Position numbers and translations under genes: made by a program. Of a stretch of DNA of 64,000 bases, positions 23,812 to 32,468 are shown one piece after another. This DNA is from Erythrobacter fulvus. GTDB taxonomy: Bacteria; Pseudomonadota; Alphaproteobacteria; Sphingomonadales; Sphingomonadaceae. Position 1 is the stretch's first letter. Every line of letters starts with the position of its first letter. Where the stretch lies: contig NZ_JAQQXQ010000005.1 in NCBI RefSeq assembly GCF_028595285.1, forward strand, positions 1 to 64,000, read 5' to 3'. Under the pieces are notes generated by a model. It saw only the letters and a program-made list of their open reading frames with translations, had not been told where the DNA came from and did no database searches.

Positions 23812-24155
23812 GCCGGGTGAAAGTCTGGTACGATGGTGCCTGCCCGCTTTGTCTGCGCGAGATCGCGGTGATGCGGCGGCTCGACCGGCGCGGGGCGATT
23901 ACCTTTGTCGATGTCGCAGCCGGAAGCGACCCGTCCTGCCCTGTTGACCGGGCGCAGCTGCTCGCCCGGTTCCATGCCGAACAGGACGGGGTGGTGCATG
24001 ACGGCGCGGCGGCCTTTGCCGCGATGTGGCGCGCGATCCCGCTGCTGCGCCCGCTGGGGCTGGCGGCGCGCTGGTCGCCCGTGTTGCGCGTGCTGGAAGC
24101 CGCCTATGTCCGGTTTCTGAAAGTCCGGCCCCGCCTTCAGCGGCTGTTTGCCTGA
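23808..24155 (+). CDS. DCC-family thiol-disulfide oxidoreductase-like protein (DUF393)
   Basis: 115 residues from a GTG at 23808 that overlaps the DUF2474 stop (GTGA); another GTG at 23796 is possible. The N-terminus has the DCC motif: VWYDGACPLCLREIAVMRR, with Asp and a CxxC pair. DUF393 proteins share a thioredoxin-like fold and are suspected of thiol-disulfide chemistry, but their partners are unknown. Translational coupling to the bd oxidase genes suggests a role in oxidase assembly or in thiol balance during respiration. This is inference from operon position. Confidence 0.85.
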   Translation: MSRVKVWYDGACPLCLREIAVMRRLDRRGAITFVDVAAGSDPSCPVDRAQLLARFHAEQDGVVHDGAAAFAAMWRAIPLLRPLGLAARWSPVLRVLEAAYVRFLKVRPRLQRLFA

Positions 24156-24225
24156 AAAAGCACTTGCCCTGCACGGCCTGATGGTCTGAATCCCGTATCG
24201 AGAGAGACGGGAGAGACCACAAGCC

Positions 24226-25392
24226 ATGACCAATTTCGGCGGGATGCAGAACGAAATCTACAACGCGGGGCTGAAAGGCATTCTGCCCACTTTCCCCGTC
24301 GATTTCGCCACGCTGGAAAAGCGCGCGCACGAGGCGCTGGGCCCGAGCCTCACCAACTATGTCGCGGGCGGTTGCGGGGACGAGCATACGCAGAACAGCA
24401 ATGCCTCGGCCTTCCACCACTGGGGCATGGTGCCGCGCATGATGGTCGATTGCGCGACCCGCGATCTTTCGATTGATCTCTTCGGCCACAAATATCCTAC
24501 CCCGCTGTTCATGGCGCCCATCGGCCTGAACGGCGAGGCGACGCAGGACCGCCACGGCGATATGGCCGCCGCCCGCGCATCGGCGATGACGGGCGTTCCG
24601 TTCTGCGCGTCGACCCTTGCCAACGATCCGCTGGAGGATGTGAAGGCGGCCTGCGGCGATACGCCCGCGTGGTTCCAGCTCTACACCCCGAAGAATAAAG
24701 AGCTGGCGACAAGCTTGATCCGCCGCGCCGAAGATGCCGGCTACAAGGCGCTGGTGGTGACACTGGATACCTGGGTAACGGGCTGGCGGCCGCGCGATCT
24801 CAACGCCTCCAATTTCCCGCAGCTGCGCGGCAAGGTCCTGCAGAATTATTTCACCGATCCCGTCTTCCGCTCGCTGCTCGCCAAGCCACCCGAGGAGGAC
24901 CCGGCGGCGGCGATCTTCACCTGGGCGGCGACCTTTGGACAGGTGCTTACGTGGGAGGACATGGCGTGGTTCAAATCGGTGACGAAGCTGCCGATCGTGC
25001 TCAAGGGCATCTGCCACCCCGACGACGCGCGCCGCGCGGTCGATAGCGGGGCCGATGCGGTCTATTGTTCCAACCACGGCGGGCGGCAGGCCAATGGCGG
25101 GATTGCCACCATCGATCTGCTCGAAGACGTGGTGAAGGCATCGGGCGATGTGCCGGTGCTGTTCGACAGCGGCATCCGTTCGGGCACCGATGCGGTCAAG
25201 GCGCTGGCGATGGGTGCGCGCGCCGTCGGGGTGGGGCGCCCCTATACCTACGGACTCGCACTCGGCGGCGCGGAAGGCGCGGCGTGGGTGTTAAGATCGA
25301 TCCTCGCCGAAGCCGATCTTCTGATGGCCGTTAACGGTTATCCGACCCTTGCCGATGTGCGTGCTGCCGGAGTGCGCCGCACGGATCGGTGA
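24226..25392 (+). CDS. FMN-dependent alpha-hydroxy acid oxidising enzyme, lactate 2-monooxygenase-like
   Basis: 388 residues. From start to end it follows mycobacterial lactate 2-monooxygenase as I remember it: NEIYNAGLKGILPTFP, TNYVAGGCGDEHTQNSNASAF, VTLDTWVTGWRPRDLNASNFP, SNHGGRQANGG with the active-site His, and DSGIRSGTDAVKALAMGARAVGVGRPY. LMO converts L-lactate and oxygen to acetate, CO2 and water; the GCGDEHTQ segment and the run of RPRDL separate it from lactate dehydrogenase LldD. Substrate identity remains a prediction. It has its own upstream gap of 70 bases and stands alone. Confidence 0.85.
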   Translation: MTNFGGMQNEIYNAGLKGILPTFPVDFATLEKRAHEALGPSLTNYVAGGCGDEHTQNSNASAFHHWGMVPRMMVDCATRDLSIDLFGHKYPTPLFMAPIGLNGEATQDRHGDMAAARASAMTGVPFCASTLANDPLEDVKAACGDTPAWFQLYTPKNKELATSLIRRAEDAGYKALVVTLDTWVTGWRPRDLNASNFPQLRGKVLQNYFTDPVFRSLLAKPPEEDPAAAIFTWAATFGQVLTWEDMAWFKSVTKLPIVLKGICHPDDARRAVDSGADAVYCSNHGGRQANGGIATIDLLEDVVKASGDVPVLFDSGIRSGTDAVKALAMGARAVGVGRPYTYGLALGGAEGAAWVLRSILAEADLLMAVNGYPTLADVRAAGVRRTDR

Positions 25393-25493
25393 GTTGTGGC
25401 GGACGCAAGGTCGTTAACCATGACTTTCATATTTTCTCCACAGTTTTGCTGTTAACTTGAATCGCACAACAACTGCGAATCGGGAACGCGACA

Positions 25494-25649
25494 ATGGCAA
25501 GACCAACTATCTGGTCCAGTGGGCCGGATCCCATGAACCGCACTGTCCGGCTGAACGACGAATTTTCGCGGCGCGCGCAATACGGGCGCATTCAGCCGAT
25601 GGACAGCAGTCACTCGCTGCTCAAGCGGATTGCCCGGCTGATCGCCTGA
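25494..25649 (+). CDS. Predicted 51-residue small basic protein
   Basis: ATG at 25494 preceded by CGGGAACG at a spacing of about 6-7. The frame is mildly amphipathic and basic: an N-terminal MARPTIWSSG segment, then NRTVRLNDEFSRRAQYGRIQ, then SLLKRIARLIA at the end. The Arg/Lys spacing in the last helix suggests membrane-surface or nucleic-acid contact. It sits in the 275-base gap between the lactate monooxygenase and the aldehyde dehydrogenase, which otherwise looks empty. I do not recognise a family. Confidence 0.4.
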   Translation: MARPTIWSSGPDPMNRTVRLNDEFSRRAQYGRIQPMDSSHSLLKRIARLIA

Positions 25650-25667
25650 TCGCCCGGCGGGCGAGGG

Positions 25668-27119
25668 TCAGCCCCCCGCCTTCGCCATCATCACCAGCTT
25701 GGTGTCGGTGAAGGCAAGGTAGCCTTCCTCGCCGCCTTCCGAACCGAAGCCGGAATCGCCCACCCCGCCGAACGGGGTTTCGGGCGAGGCAACGATCAGC
25801 TGGTTGATCCCCACCATTCCCGCACGCAAGGCCCGCCCGAGGTAATGCGCCTCGTCCAGATTGCCGCTGAAGGCATAGGCCGCGAGCCCGTAGCGTAAGC
25901 TGTTGGCGATCCGCACCGCGTCCTCGATCGTGTCATAGGGAACGATTCCGGCGATGGGTCCGAAGGGTTCCTCGGTCATGAAGCGGCTGTCGGGGGCGGG
26001 GTTGGCGATCACGGTGGGCTGGAAGAAGAATCCCTTGCCCGGGATGACTGCACCGCCGGTGACGACTTCACCGCGATTGCCGCCGACATCGGCTACCACC
26101 TGTTCCATCGCCGCGATCCGGCGACCATGGGCAAGCGGGCCCATATCGACGCTGTCATCCGCGCCCGGATCGCCGACCTTCAGCTTGCCGGTGCGCTCGG
26201 CGAATTCCGCGACGAAGCGGTCGTAGATCGTCTTGTCGACCAGGAAGCGCGTGGGCGAAACGCAGACTTGCCCCGCATTACGGAACTTGGTCGCCGCGCA
26301 CATCGCCACGGCGCGTTCAAGATCGGCGTGGCGGCTGACGATCACCGGCGCATGGCCGCCCAGTTCCGGGGTGAAGCGCTTCATGTGGCTCGCCGCCAGT
26401 GCGCCCAGCTGCTTGCCCACCGCAGTCGATCCGGTGAAGCTCACCTTGCGGGTGACGGGCGAGGCGATCAGGTGTTCGGACACCGGACCGGGATCGCCAT
26501 AGACGAGGTTCAGCACGCCCTTGGGCACCCCTGCATCGACGAAGCATTCAACCAGCAATTGCGCCGAGGCCGGCGTATTTTCGGCCGGTTTCAGGATCGC
26601 GGTGCAGCCCGCCGCCAGCGCCCCTGCGATCTTCTTGGCAGGCAGGTTCACCGGGAAATTCCACGGCGTCAGCAGCACGCTCGGCCCGACGGGTTCGTGG
26701 GTCACCATCTGCGCGATCAGTTGCTGCCCGCGCGAGGGAATCAGGCGTCCTCCCTTGCGCTTGGCCTCTTCGCCGAGGAAGTCGATCACGTCGGTCGAGC
26801 CGGTGATCTCGCCCACGGCCTGCGCACGGGGCTTGCCCATTTCGGCGGTGATCACGGCGGCAATCGCCGGAGCGCGTTCGCGCAGCAGATCGGCGGCGCG
26901 GCGCAGGATCGCGTAGCGTTCGGCACCCGGGGTGCGGCTCCAGCCGGCAAAGGCATCATCCGCCGCCTTCAGCGCGGCATCGAGCTGCGCGGGGCTCGCC
27001 TTGGGGCACTGGCCGATTTCCGCCCCCGTTGCCGGGTTCACCACCGCCATGCTTCCCCCATGGCCCGTCGCGATCCATTCGCCGTCGATCAGCATCTTGA
27101 GGGTGGGATAGGTGGTCAT
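25668..27119 (-). CDS. gabD: NAD(P)-dependent succinate-semialdehyde dehydrogenase
   Basis: 483 residues from the ATG at 27119; the frame continues upstream without a plausible start. Aldehyde dehydrogenase motifs in order: TPWNFPVNLPAKKIAGALAAGC, FTGSTAVGK for the cofactor, ELGGHAPVIV with the general-base Glu, and FRNAGQVCVSPTRFLV with the catalytic Cys. The C-terminal FGGVGDSGFGSEGGEEGYLAFTDTK is the pattern of GabD/SSADH enzymes rather than of betaine- or benzaldehyde-type relatives. It would oxidise succinate semialdehyde to succinate, linking GABA catabolism to the TCA cycle. It is divergent from alanine dehydrogenase across 94 bases. Exact substrate is a family-level call. Confidence 0.87.
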   Translation of the reverse strand: MTTYPTLKMLIDGEWIATGHGGSMAVVNPATGAEIGQCPKASPAQLDAALKAADDAFAGWSRTPGAERYAILRRAADLLRERAPAIAAVITAEMGKPRAQAVGEITGSTDVIDFLGEEAKRKGGRLIPSRGQQLIAQMVTHEPVGPSVLLTPWNFPVNLPAKKIAGALAAGCTAILKPAENTPASAQLLVECFVDAGVPKGVLNLVYGDPGPVSEHLIASPVTRKVSFTGSTAVGKQLGALAASHMKRFTPELGGHAPVIVSRHADLERAVAMCAATKFRNAGQVCVSPTRFLVDKTIYDRFVAEFAERTGKLKVGDPGADDSVDMGPLAHGRRIAAMEQVVADVGGNRGEVVTGGAVIPGKGFFFQPTVIANPAPDSRFMTEEPFGPIAGIVPYDTIEDAVRIANSLRYGLAAYAFSGNLDEAHYLGRALRAGMVGINQLIVASPETPFGGVGDSGFGSEGGEEGYLAFTDTKLVMMAKAGG

Positions 27120-27213
27120 GGTGGGCTCCGTAGTTTGATTCGACCTTGCGCGAACTTGTAATTTTATTGCGTATACTCTAGCGGCGACTCCGCTGCATCG
27201 CGAGGAGAGAATC

Positions 27214-28302
27214 ATGCTGGTCGGCGTCCCCAAGGAAATCAAGCTGAGCGAGTTCCGCGTCGGCCTTACCCCCGAAGCCGTGCGCGAATATGTCGCCGCC
27301 GGGCACCGCGTGATCGTCGAAACCGGGGCGGGCCTCGGCATCGACAAGGACGACGATACCTACCGCAAGGCCGGGGCCGAGGTGGTGGACAGCGCCGCCG
27401 AAGTCTTTGCCCGCGCTGAAATGGTGGTGAAGGTCAAGGAACCGCAGCCGTCCGAATGGGTGCAACTGCGTGAAGGGCAAATTCTCTTTACTTACCTGCA
27501 CCTTGCGCCCGATCCCGATCAGGCGCGCGGGCTGATGCAGGCGGGCGTTTCGGCCATCGCCTATGAAACCGTGACGGGCCCCGGCGGCGGCCTGCCGCTG
27601 CTTGCGCCGATGAGCGAGGTTGCCGGTCGCCTGTCGATCGAGGCGGGTGCGCAGGCGCTGCGGGCCAGCAATGGCGGGCGCGGGACATTGATGGGCGGGG
27701 TGCCCGGCGTGCTTCCGGCGCGGGTCGTGGTGCTGGGCGGCGGCGTGGTCGGCACGCAGGCCGCGCGCATGGCGGTGGGCCTCGGTGCAACGGTAGAAAT
27801 CTTCGACCGTTCGCTGCCGCGTCTTCGCCAGCTGGACGAGATGTTCCAAGGCCGCGCGATCACCCGTTTCTCGACCGTCGGCACCATCGAACAGGCGGTC
27901 GCGCAGGCCGACGTGGTGATCGGCGCCGTGCTGATCCCCGGGGCGAGTGCGCCGCACCTCGTCACCCGCGCGATGCTGGGCGAGATGAAGCACCGTGCGG
28001 TGCTGGTCGATGTCGCGATTGATCAGGGTGGCTGCTTCGAAACCTCGCACGCCACTACCCACGAAAACCCGACCTACGAGGTCGACGGGATCATCCATTA
28101 CTGCGTCGCCAACATGCCCGGCGCGGTGCCGCTGACGAGCAGCTATGCGCTGAACAACGCCACCCTGCCGTTCGGCCTGGCGCTGGCGAACAAGGGGCTG
28201 AAGGCCTGCGAGGAAGACCCGCATCTCGCCCCCGGGCTGAACGTCCACAATGGCAAGATCGTCAATGCGGCGGTGGCGGAAAGCCTCGGCTTTTCATCGT
28301 GA
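27214..28302 (+). CDS. ald: Alanine dehydrogenase
   Basis: 362 residues, close to the usual 370. Start ATG at 27214 after CGAGGAGAGA. N-terminal family block [24 protein letters not shown], then TYLHLAPDP. The NAD-binding Rossmann motif is [24 protein letters not shown], with a C-terminal [25 protein letters not shown] that is diagnostic of Ald. It interconverts L-alanine and pyruvate plus ammonia. The stop is two bases before the parS-like site. Confidence 0.95.
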   Translation: MLVGVPKEIKLSEFRVGLTPEAVREYVAAGHRVIVETGAGLGIDKDDDTYRKAGAEVVDSAAEVFARAEMVVKVKEPQPSEWVQLREGQILFTYLHLAPDPDQARGLMQAGVSAIAYETVTGPGGGLPLLAPMSEVAGRLSIEAGAQALRASNGGRGTLMGGVPGVLPARVVVLGGGVVGTQAARMAVGLGATVEIFDRSLPRLRQLDEMFQGRAITRFSTVGTIEQAVAQADVVIGAVLIPGASAPHLVTRAMLGEMKHRAVLVDVAIDQGGCFETSHATTHENPTYEVDGIIHYCVANMPGAVPLTSSYALNNATLPFGLALANKGLKACEEDPHLAPGLNVHNGKIVNAAVAESLGFSS

Positions 28303-28304
28303 AG

Positions 28305-28320
28305 TGTTCCACGTGAAACA
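28305..28320. promoter_or_regulatory. Consensus parS-like site for ParB
   Basis: TGTTCCACGTGAAACA at these positions fits the ParB consensus TGTTNCACGTGAAACA at all defined bases. It lies just after ald and before a convergent terminator, so it is intergenic. parS sites cluster within about 10-15% of the chromosome around the replication origin, so this may mean the window lies in the origin-proximal domain. Confidence 0.8.
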
Positions 28321-28358
28321 TCGCGAAAGCGGTCGAAAATCGCCGAGATAACGCGAAA

Positions 28359-28390
28359 AAGGGGCGAGATCCGCCGAGATCGCCCCTTAA
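28359..28390. terminator. Bidirectional hairpin between ald and the FAH gene
   Basis: AAGGGGCGA at 28359-28367 pairs with TCGCCCCTT at 28380-28388 around a 12-base loop. An A run before it (CGAAAAAGG) supplies T-rich RNA on the minus strand and TTAA follows on the plus strand. The two genes converge on it. Confidence 0.75.
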
Positions 28391-28397
28391 TCCGAGC

Positions 28398-29408
28398 TTA
28401 GACTGCCACCACCTGCTGTTCGATGGCACCGAAGATCGAGTGGTTGTGTTCGTCGCGCATCTCGATCCGCACCGTATCACCCGCCTGCATGAAGGGGGTC
28501 TTGGGCGCGCCGTCGGCGATGGTTTCGATCATGCGGATTTCGGCGATGCAGGAATAGCCCGCGCCGCCATCGGCCACCGGCTTGCCCGGCCCGCCATCGG
28601 CACCCTTGTTCGAAATCGTGCCGGTCCCGATCACCGTGCCCGCGCACAGATTGCGCGTCTTGGCCGCGTGGGCGACCAGCTGCGCCAGGTTGAACGTCGC
28701 GTCCACGCCGGCATTGGCGCGGCCGAAGGGCTGGCCGTTGTAATCCACCATCAGCGGCAGATGGATCAGACAGTCGGCCCAGGCCTCGCCCAACTCGTCG
28801 GGCGTCACCGCCACGGGCGAGAAGGCGCTGGCGGGCTTGGACTGGAAGAAGCCGAAACCCTTTTCCAGCTCCCCCGGGATCAGCCCGCGCAGGGACACGT
28901 CGTTCACCAGCATCAGCAGCTTGATATGCTTTGCCGCATCTTCCGCCGAAACGCCCATCGGCACGTCGTCGGTGATGCAGGCAATCTCGCCCTCCATGTC
29001 GCAGCCCCATGCCGGATCGCCGAGGGGTATATCCTGACGAGGGCGTAGGAAAGCATCGGAGCCGCCCTGATACATCAGCGGATCGTGATAGAAGCTGTCG
29101 GGCACCTTGGCCCCGCGCGCCTGCCGGACGAGTTCGACATGGTTGATATAGGCGCTGCCATCGGCCCATTGATAGGCGCGCGGCAGGGGCGAGTGCGCCT
29201 GGCGTTCGTGGAACCGTTCGCACGGCACGGCCTCATGCTCGACATCGCGGGCGAGGACTTCGAGTTCCGGCGCGATCCGGCTCCAATCGTCGAGCGCGGC
29301 TTGCAGCGTGGGGGCGATGTAGCCGGCAGCGCAGCAGCGGGTGAGGTCTTTCGACACCACCACCAGCTTGCCATCGCGCGTGCCGTTATCGAGGGTCGCG
29401 AGCTTCAT
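28398..29408 (-). CDS. Fumarylacetoacetate hydrolase family protein
   Basis: 336 residues from the ATG at 29408, which has AGGAGA about 9 bases before it. The FAH fold signature appears in the middle and end: LLMLVNDVSLRGLIPGE, then FNLAQLVAHAAKTRNLCAGTVIGTGTISNKG. Metal ligands are expected in the EGEIACI segment (residues about 160-180). The neighbouring maleylacetoacetate isomerase, 25 bases upstream on the same strand, points to cleavage of fumarylacetoacetate to fumarate and acetoacetate, the last step of tyrosine/homogentisate breakdown. The earlier steps are not encoded here. Confidence 0.87.
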   Translation of the reverse strand: MKLATLDNGTRDGKLVVVSKDLTRCCAAGYIAPTLQAALDDWSRIAPELEVLARDVEHEAVPCERFHERQAHSPLPRAYQWADGSAYINHVELVRQARGAKVPDSFYHDPLMYQGGSDAFLRPRQDIPLGDPAWGCDMEGEIACITDDVPMGVSAEDAAKHIKLLMLVNDVSLRGLIPGELEKGFGFFQSKPASAFSPVAVTPDELGEAWADCLIHLPLMVDYNGQPFGRANAGVDATFNLAQLVAHAAKTRNLCAGTVIGTGTISNKGADGGPGKPVADGGAGYSCIAEIRMIETIADGAPKTPFMQAGDTVRIEMRDEHNHSIFGAIEQQVVAV

Positions 29409-29433
29409 TATTCTGTTCTCTCCTGGCGAAAAA

Positions 29434-30069
29434 TTATTCGGCGTCGATCTGGTTGTCGGGATGGGCCGCGATGAAGGCGGGCAGCGCAAGACAGGCGGCC
29501 TCTATCCGGGTCATGTGGGGGGACGCCGAAAGATCGTAGGCAAACCGCCGCGCATTGGCGAGTTGCGGGATCAGCACTACTTCGAACAGGCCGGGCGTAT
29601 CGCGGTGCAGGAAATCGCCCGTCCCCAGCTGCGCCAGCCGCGCCTCAACCGGATCGAGCGTGCGTTTGAGCCAGTGGCGATACCAGACGTCGATCTCGTC
29701 CTGCGAATGGCCGAGCGGGTCTTTGAGATATTTCAGCACCGGCAGGTTGTTGACCGCGTGGATCTCGGTCGCGATGCCGTAGGCAAGTTCACGCACGGTG
29801 TAGCGCGCCTCGATATCCTGCGGCAGCAGGCGCGGGGTGGGATAGGCTTCGTCGAGCCATTCGAGCAGCGCCATCGATTGCGCCCGATCGCGCCCGTCCG
29901 CCTCCAGCATCGGCAGCGAGCCGAAGGGATTGCGCGCGGTGAAGGCGGCGTCCTTGTTCGCGCCGGTGCGCAGATCGACTGGCACGTTCTCGAACGCCAG
30001 CCCTTTCAGGTTCAGCGCGATGCGCAGCCGGTAGGAGGTCGACGAGCGGAAGTAGCCGTAGAGCTTCAT
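29434..30069 (-). CDS. maiA: Maleylacetoacetate isomerase (zeta-class GST)
   Basis: 211 residues. The N-terminal thioredoxin domain carries the zeta-class active site SSTSYRLRIALNLKGL. The C-terminal helical domain contains HAVNNLPVLKYL and HWLKRTL, with a late LIPQLANARRF. It isomerises maleylacetoacetate to fumarylacetoacetate using glutathione as cofactor, the step before the adjacent FAH. Its ATG shares one base with the gcdH stop, so translation is coupled to it. Confidence 0.93.
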   Translation of the reverse strand: MKLYGYFRSSTSYRLRIALNLKGLAFENVPVDLRTGANKDAAFTARNPFGSLPMLEADGRDRAQSMALLEWLDEAYPTPRLLPQDIEARYTVRELAYGIATEIHAVNNLPVLKYLKDPLGHSQDEIDVWYRHWLKRTLDPVEARLAQLGTGDFLHRDTPGLFEVVLIPQLANARRFAYDLSASPHMTRIEAACLALPAFIAAHPDNQIDAE

Positions 30070-31274
30070 CAGAACGCCGCGATCCCCGTGATTGCGCGGC
30101 CGAGGATCAGCGCGTGAACGTCATGCGTGCCTTCGTAGGTGTTGACGGTTTCCAGGTTCACCGCGTGGCGGATCACCTGATATTCCTCGGAAATGCCGTT
30201 GCCGCCGTGCATGTCGCGCGCTTGCCGGGCGATATCGAGCGCCTTGCCGACATTGTTGCGCTTCACGATCGAGATCATGTCGGGGGCAAAGCGCCCCTCG
30301 TCGATCAGGCGCCCGACGCGAAGCGACGCCTGCAGGCCCAGCGCGATGTCGCTCATCATGTCGGCGAGCTTCTTCTGGAACAGCTGCGTGGCGGCAAGCG
30401 GTCGGCCGAACTGGTGGCGATCGAGGCCATACTGGCGCGCGGCGGCGAGGCAGAATTCCGCCGCGCCCATCGCGCCCCACGAAATCCCGTAACGCGCGCG
30501 GTTGAGGCAGCCGAACGGGCCTTTCAGACCTTCCACGTTCGGCAGCAGCGCGGATGCGGGCACGCGCACCTCGTCCATCATGATCATGCCGGTGGTGGAG
30601 GCGCGCAGGGAAATCTTGCCCTTGATCTTGGGCGCTGAAAGCCCGGCCATGCCCTTTTCCAGCACGAATCCGCGGATTGCGCCGCCATGTTCCTCGCTCT
30701 TGGCCCAGACCACGAAAACGTCGGCGAAGGGCGAATTGGAAATCCAGGTCTTGCTGCCGGAGATGACGTAATCGTCACCGTCCTTCTTCGCGTAAGTCTT
30801 CATGCCCGCCGGATCGGAACCCGCATCAGGCTCGGTCAGGCCGAAGCAGCCGATCAACGTGCCTGCGGCGAGGCCGGGGAGATACTTGCGGCGCTGTTCG
30901 TCCGAACCATAGGCGTAGATCGGGTGCATCACGAGGCTGGATTGCACGCTCGCCATCGAACGGTAGCCGCTATCGACCCGCTCGATTTCGCGCGCGATCA
31001 ACCCATAGGCGACATAGCCTGCGCCCGCGCCGCCGAATTCTTCGGGGATGGTGGCACCCAGCAGGCCCGCCTGACCCATCAGCGGGAAGAGTTCGGGCGC
31101 GTCCACCTCCTCGCGGAAGGCGTCGATCACGCGCGGCTGCAATTCGGATTGCGCGAAGCCGTGCGCGGCATCGCGGATCATCCGCTCTTCCTCGGTCAGC
31201 TGGCTTTCGAGATCGAAGGGGTCTTCCCAGTTGAACGGGGCGATTCCGCTCTTCGGGGCGGGGGTGCCGTGCAT
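30069..31274 (-). CDS. gcdH: Glutaryl-CoA dehydrogenase
   Basis: 401 residues from the ATG at 31274, 8 bases after GGAG; longer in-frame starts lack this. It matches GcdH nearly end to end as I know the family: [22 protein letters not shown] at the start, [48 protein letters not shown], and the catalytic-base region [15 protein letters not shown]. It is an FAD enzyme oxidising and decarboxylating glutaryl-CoA to crotonyl-CoA in lysine and tryptophan catabolism. It heads the gcdH-maiA-FAH run, so aromatic and lysine breakdown may be expressed together. Confidence 0.94.
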   Translation of the reverse strand: MHGTPAPKSGIAPFNWEDPFDLESQLTEEERMIRDAAHGFAQSELQPRVIDAFREEVDAPELFPLMGQAGLLGATIPEEFGGAGAGYVAYGLIAREIERVDSGYRSMASVQSSLVMHPIYAYGSDEQRRKYLPGLAAGTLIGCFGLTEPDAGSDPAGMKTYAKKDGDDYVISGSKTWISNSPFADVFVVWAKSEEHGGAIRGFVLEKGMAGLSAPKIKGKISLRASTTGMIMMDEVRVPASALLPNVEGLKGPFGCLNRARYGISWGAMGAAEFCLAAARQYGLDRHQFGRPLAATQLFQKKLADMMSDIALGLQASLRVGRLIDEGRFAPDMISIVKRNNVGKALDIARQARDMHGGNGISEEYQVIRHAVNLETVNTYEGTHDVHALILGRAITGIAAF

Positions 31275-31371
31275 GGCGATGCTCCTGCTTAATCTGTTTG
31301 CCATGCCTTCGCAGGCTTGGCGGGACGGAGCAAGGGGGAGCGCGCCCAACAGCGCCGCTGCGCGCGGCTTT

Positions 31372-31728
31372 TCAGCAGGTCGCCAGCACGCGGCCTACCG
31401 CGTCCAGCAGCGCAGCGGGCGGGCAAGGCTTTGCCACCGCCACCGCACGCGGGAACCGGGCAGCGATTTCATCGCGCTCGGCCCGTTCGGAATGGAGGAT
31501 CACCGGCACGTTGTCGTCGATCAGCGTCTGCGCCAGCTCGTAGGTCAGGCCGTCGACCAGCTCGATATCGAGGATCGCCAGATCGGGCTTTGCCTTCTGG
31601 CAGGCGAGCATGGCCGAGGAAATCCCGGCATACGGGCCTTCGACTTCGTAGCCGGCTTCCTCGAAGGTATCACGCAGGTCGAAGGCGGTAATATACTCGT
31701 CCTCGGCCACCAATATTCGCAAGGCCAT
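31372..31728 (-). CDS. Single-domain response regulator
   Basis: 118 residues from the ATG at 31728, 5-6 bases after GGGGAGAAG. It is only a receiver domain: [20 protein letters not shown] at the start, DLAILDIEL with the phospho-acceptor Asp near residue 53, then [14 protein letters not shown] and VAVAKPCPP with the conserved Lys. The signal helix 5 region is normal. There is no output domain, so it must act through another protein or as a phosphate sink, as in alphaproteobacterial stress signalling. Which kinase it serves is unknown. Confidence 0.9.
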   Translation of the reverse strand: MALRILVAEDEYITAFDLRDTFEEAGYEVEGPYAGISSAMLACQKAKPDLAILDIELVDGLTYELAQTLIDDNVPVILHSERAERDEIAARFPRAVAVAKPCPPAALLDAVGRVLATC

Positions 31729-31804
31729 AGGTCTTCTCCCCGTGTCCGCGACTCCGGGACTGCCGGAGTGTAACACGGGTTGGACGTAAACCTTGCTCCG
31801 TATT

Positions 31805-32386
31805 TTACCCGTTGTTGCCGAACTTCGCGGCGAAGCCGGTCTCGTCGCCCGCGGCGAGGTATTTGGCCTGTTCCACCCATTGATCGCGGGTGATGCGGCC
31901 CTTGAACCGCCCGAGCTGCGCGTCGATGCGCTCGATATCGGCATCGGACCATGCCGCGATCTGCGCGAAGGACGTGACGCCGAGCTCGCCCAGAAGTGTC
32001 ACCAGTTTGGGCCCGACACCTTTGATCCGCGACAGGTCGTCCGCAGCCGACGGGGCCGGAGCCGCGGCGGGGGCGGGTGTGGTGGTGGGAACCACCTGCG
32101 GCCCGGCCTCGGCATCGGTGCCCAGCGGCGCAGCGGCCACGGCTTGCGCATTGGCCGCGGCTGAGAGCGGTTCGGGCGCGGGCTTTACCGCAGCCGGGGC
32201 GGCATCGATCAGCGCCTGATTGCGGCGCGCGCGTTCGGCGCCTTCGTCGAGCACATCCTTCGCGCGGGTGCCGTCGTCGATCACGGAGGTTTTGCGGTTG
32301 GCCTTGGCAATGAACCAGACGGCCACAACCAGCACCACCAGCCCGATCAGGATGAAGGGCAGCAAGGCATTCAGATCATTCGTCAT
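31805..32386 (-). CDS. Membrane-anchored helix-hairpin-helix protein
   Basis: 193 residues from the ATG at 32386. A single transmembrane segment (LPFILIGLVVLVVAVWFIAKAN) near the N-terminus is followed by a charged region, then an Ala/Pro-rich linker (about 60-115). The C-terminal domain has DDLSRIKGVGPKLVTLLGELGVTSFAQIAAW, a helix-hairpin-helix fold seen in many membrane-linked proteins annotated as flap endonuclease-like. No catalytic residue is obvious. It stands alone between the response regulator and the VWA gene, all on the minus strand. The role is not known. Confidence 0.8.
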   Translation of the reverse strand: MTNDLNALLPFILIGLVVLVVAVWFIAKANRKTSVIDDGTRAKDVLDEGAERARRNQALIDAAPAAVKPAPEPLSAAANAQAVAAAPLGTDAEAGPQVVPTTTPAPAAAPAPSAADDLSRIKGVGPKLVTLLGELGVTSFAQIAAWSDADIERIDAQLGRFKGRITRDQWVEQAKYLAAGDETGFAAKFGNNG

Positions 32387-32468
32387 CACGATGGTATGCT
32401 CCAGCACAGAATCGGTCGCGCCCGCCAATAGACCCTGATCCGCGCCGGTGGAAGCACGGTGCCTTAAC

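Noticed and set aside
28262-28480. Minus-strand frame reading MFHVEHF across the parS-like site
   Set aside because: It spans the terminator and the end of the FAH gene and exists only because the parS palindrome reads open.
31354-31372. Hairpin GCCGC-TGCGC-GCGGC followed by TTTT after the response regulator
   Set aside because: The T run is on the plus strand, where no gene ends; on the minus strand, which needs a terminator, no T run follows.
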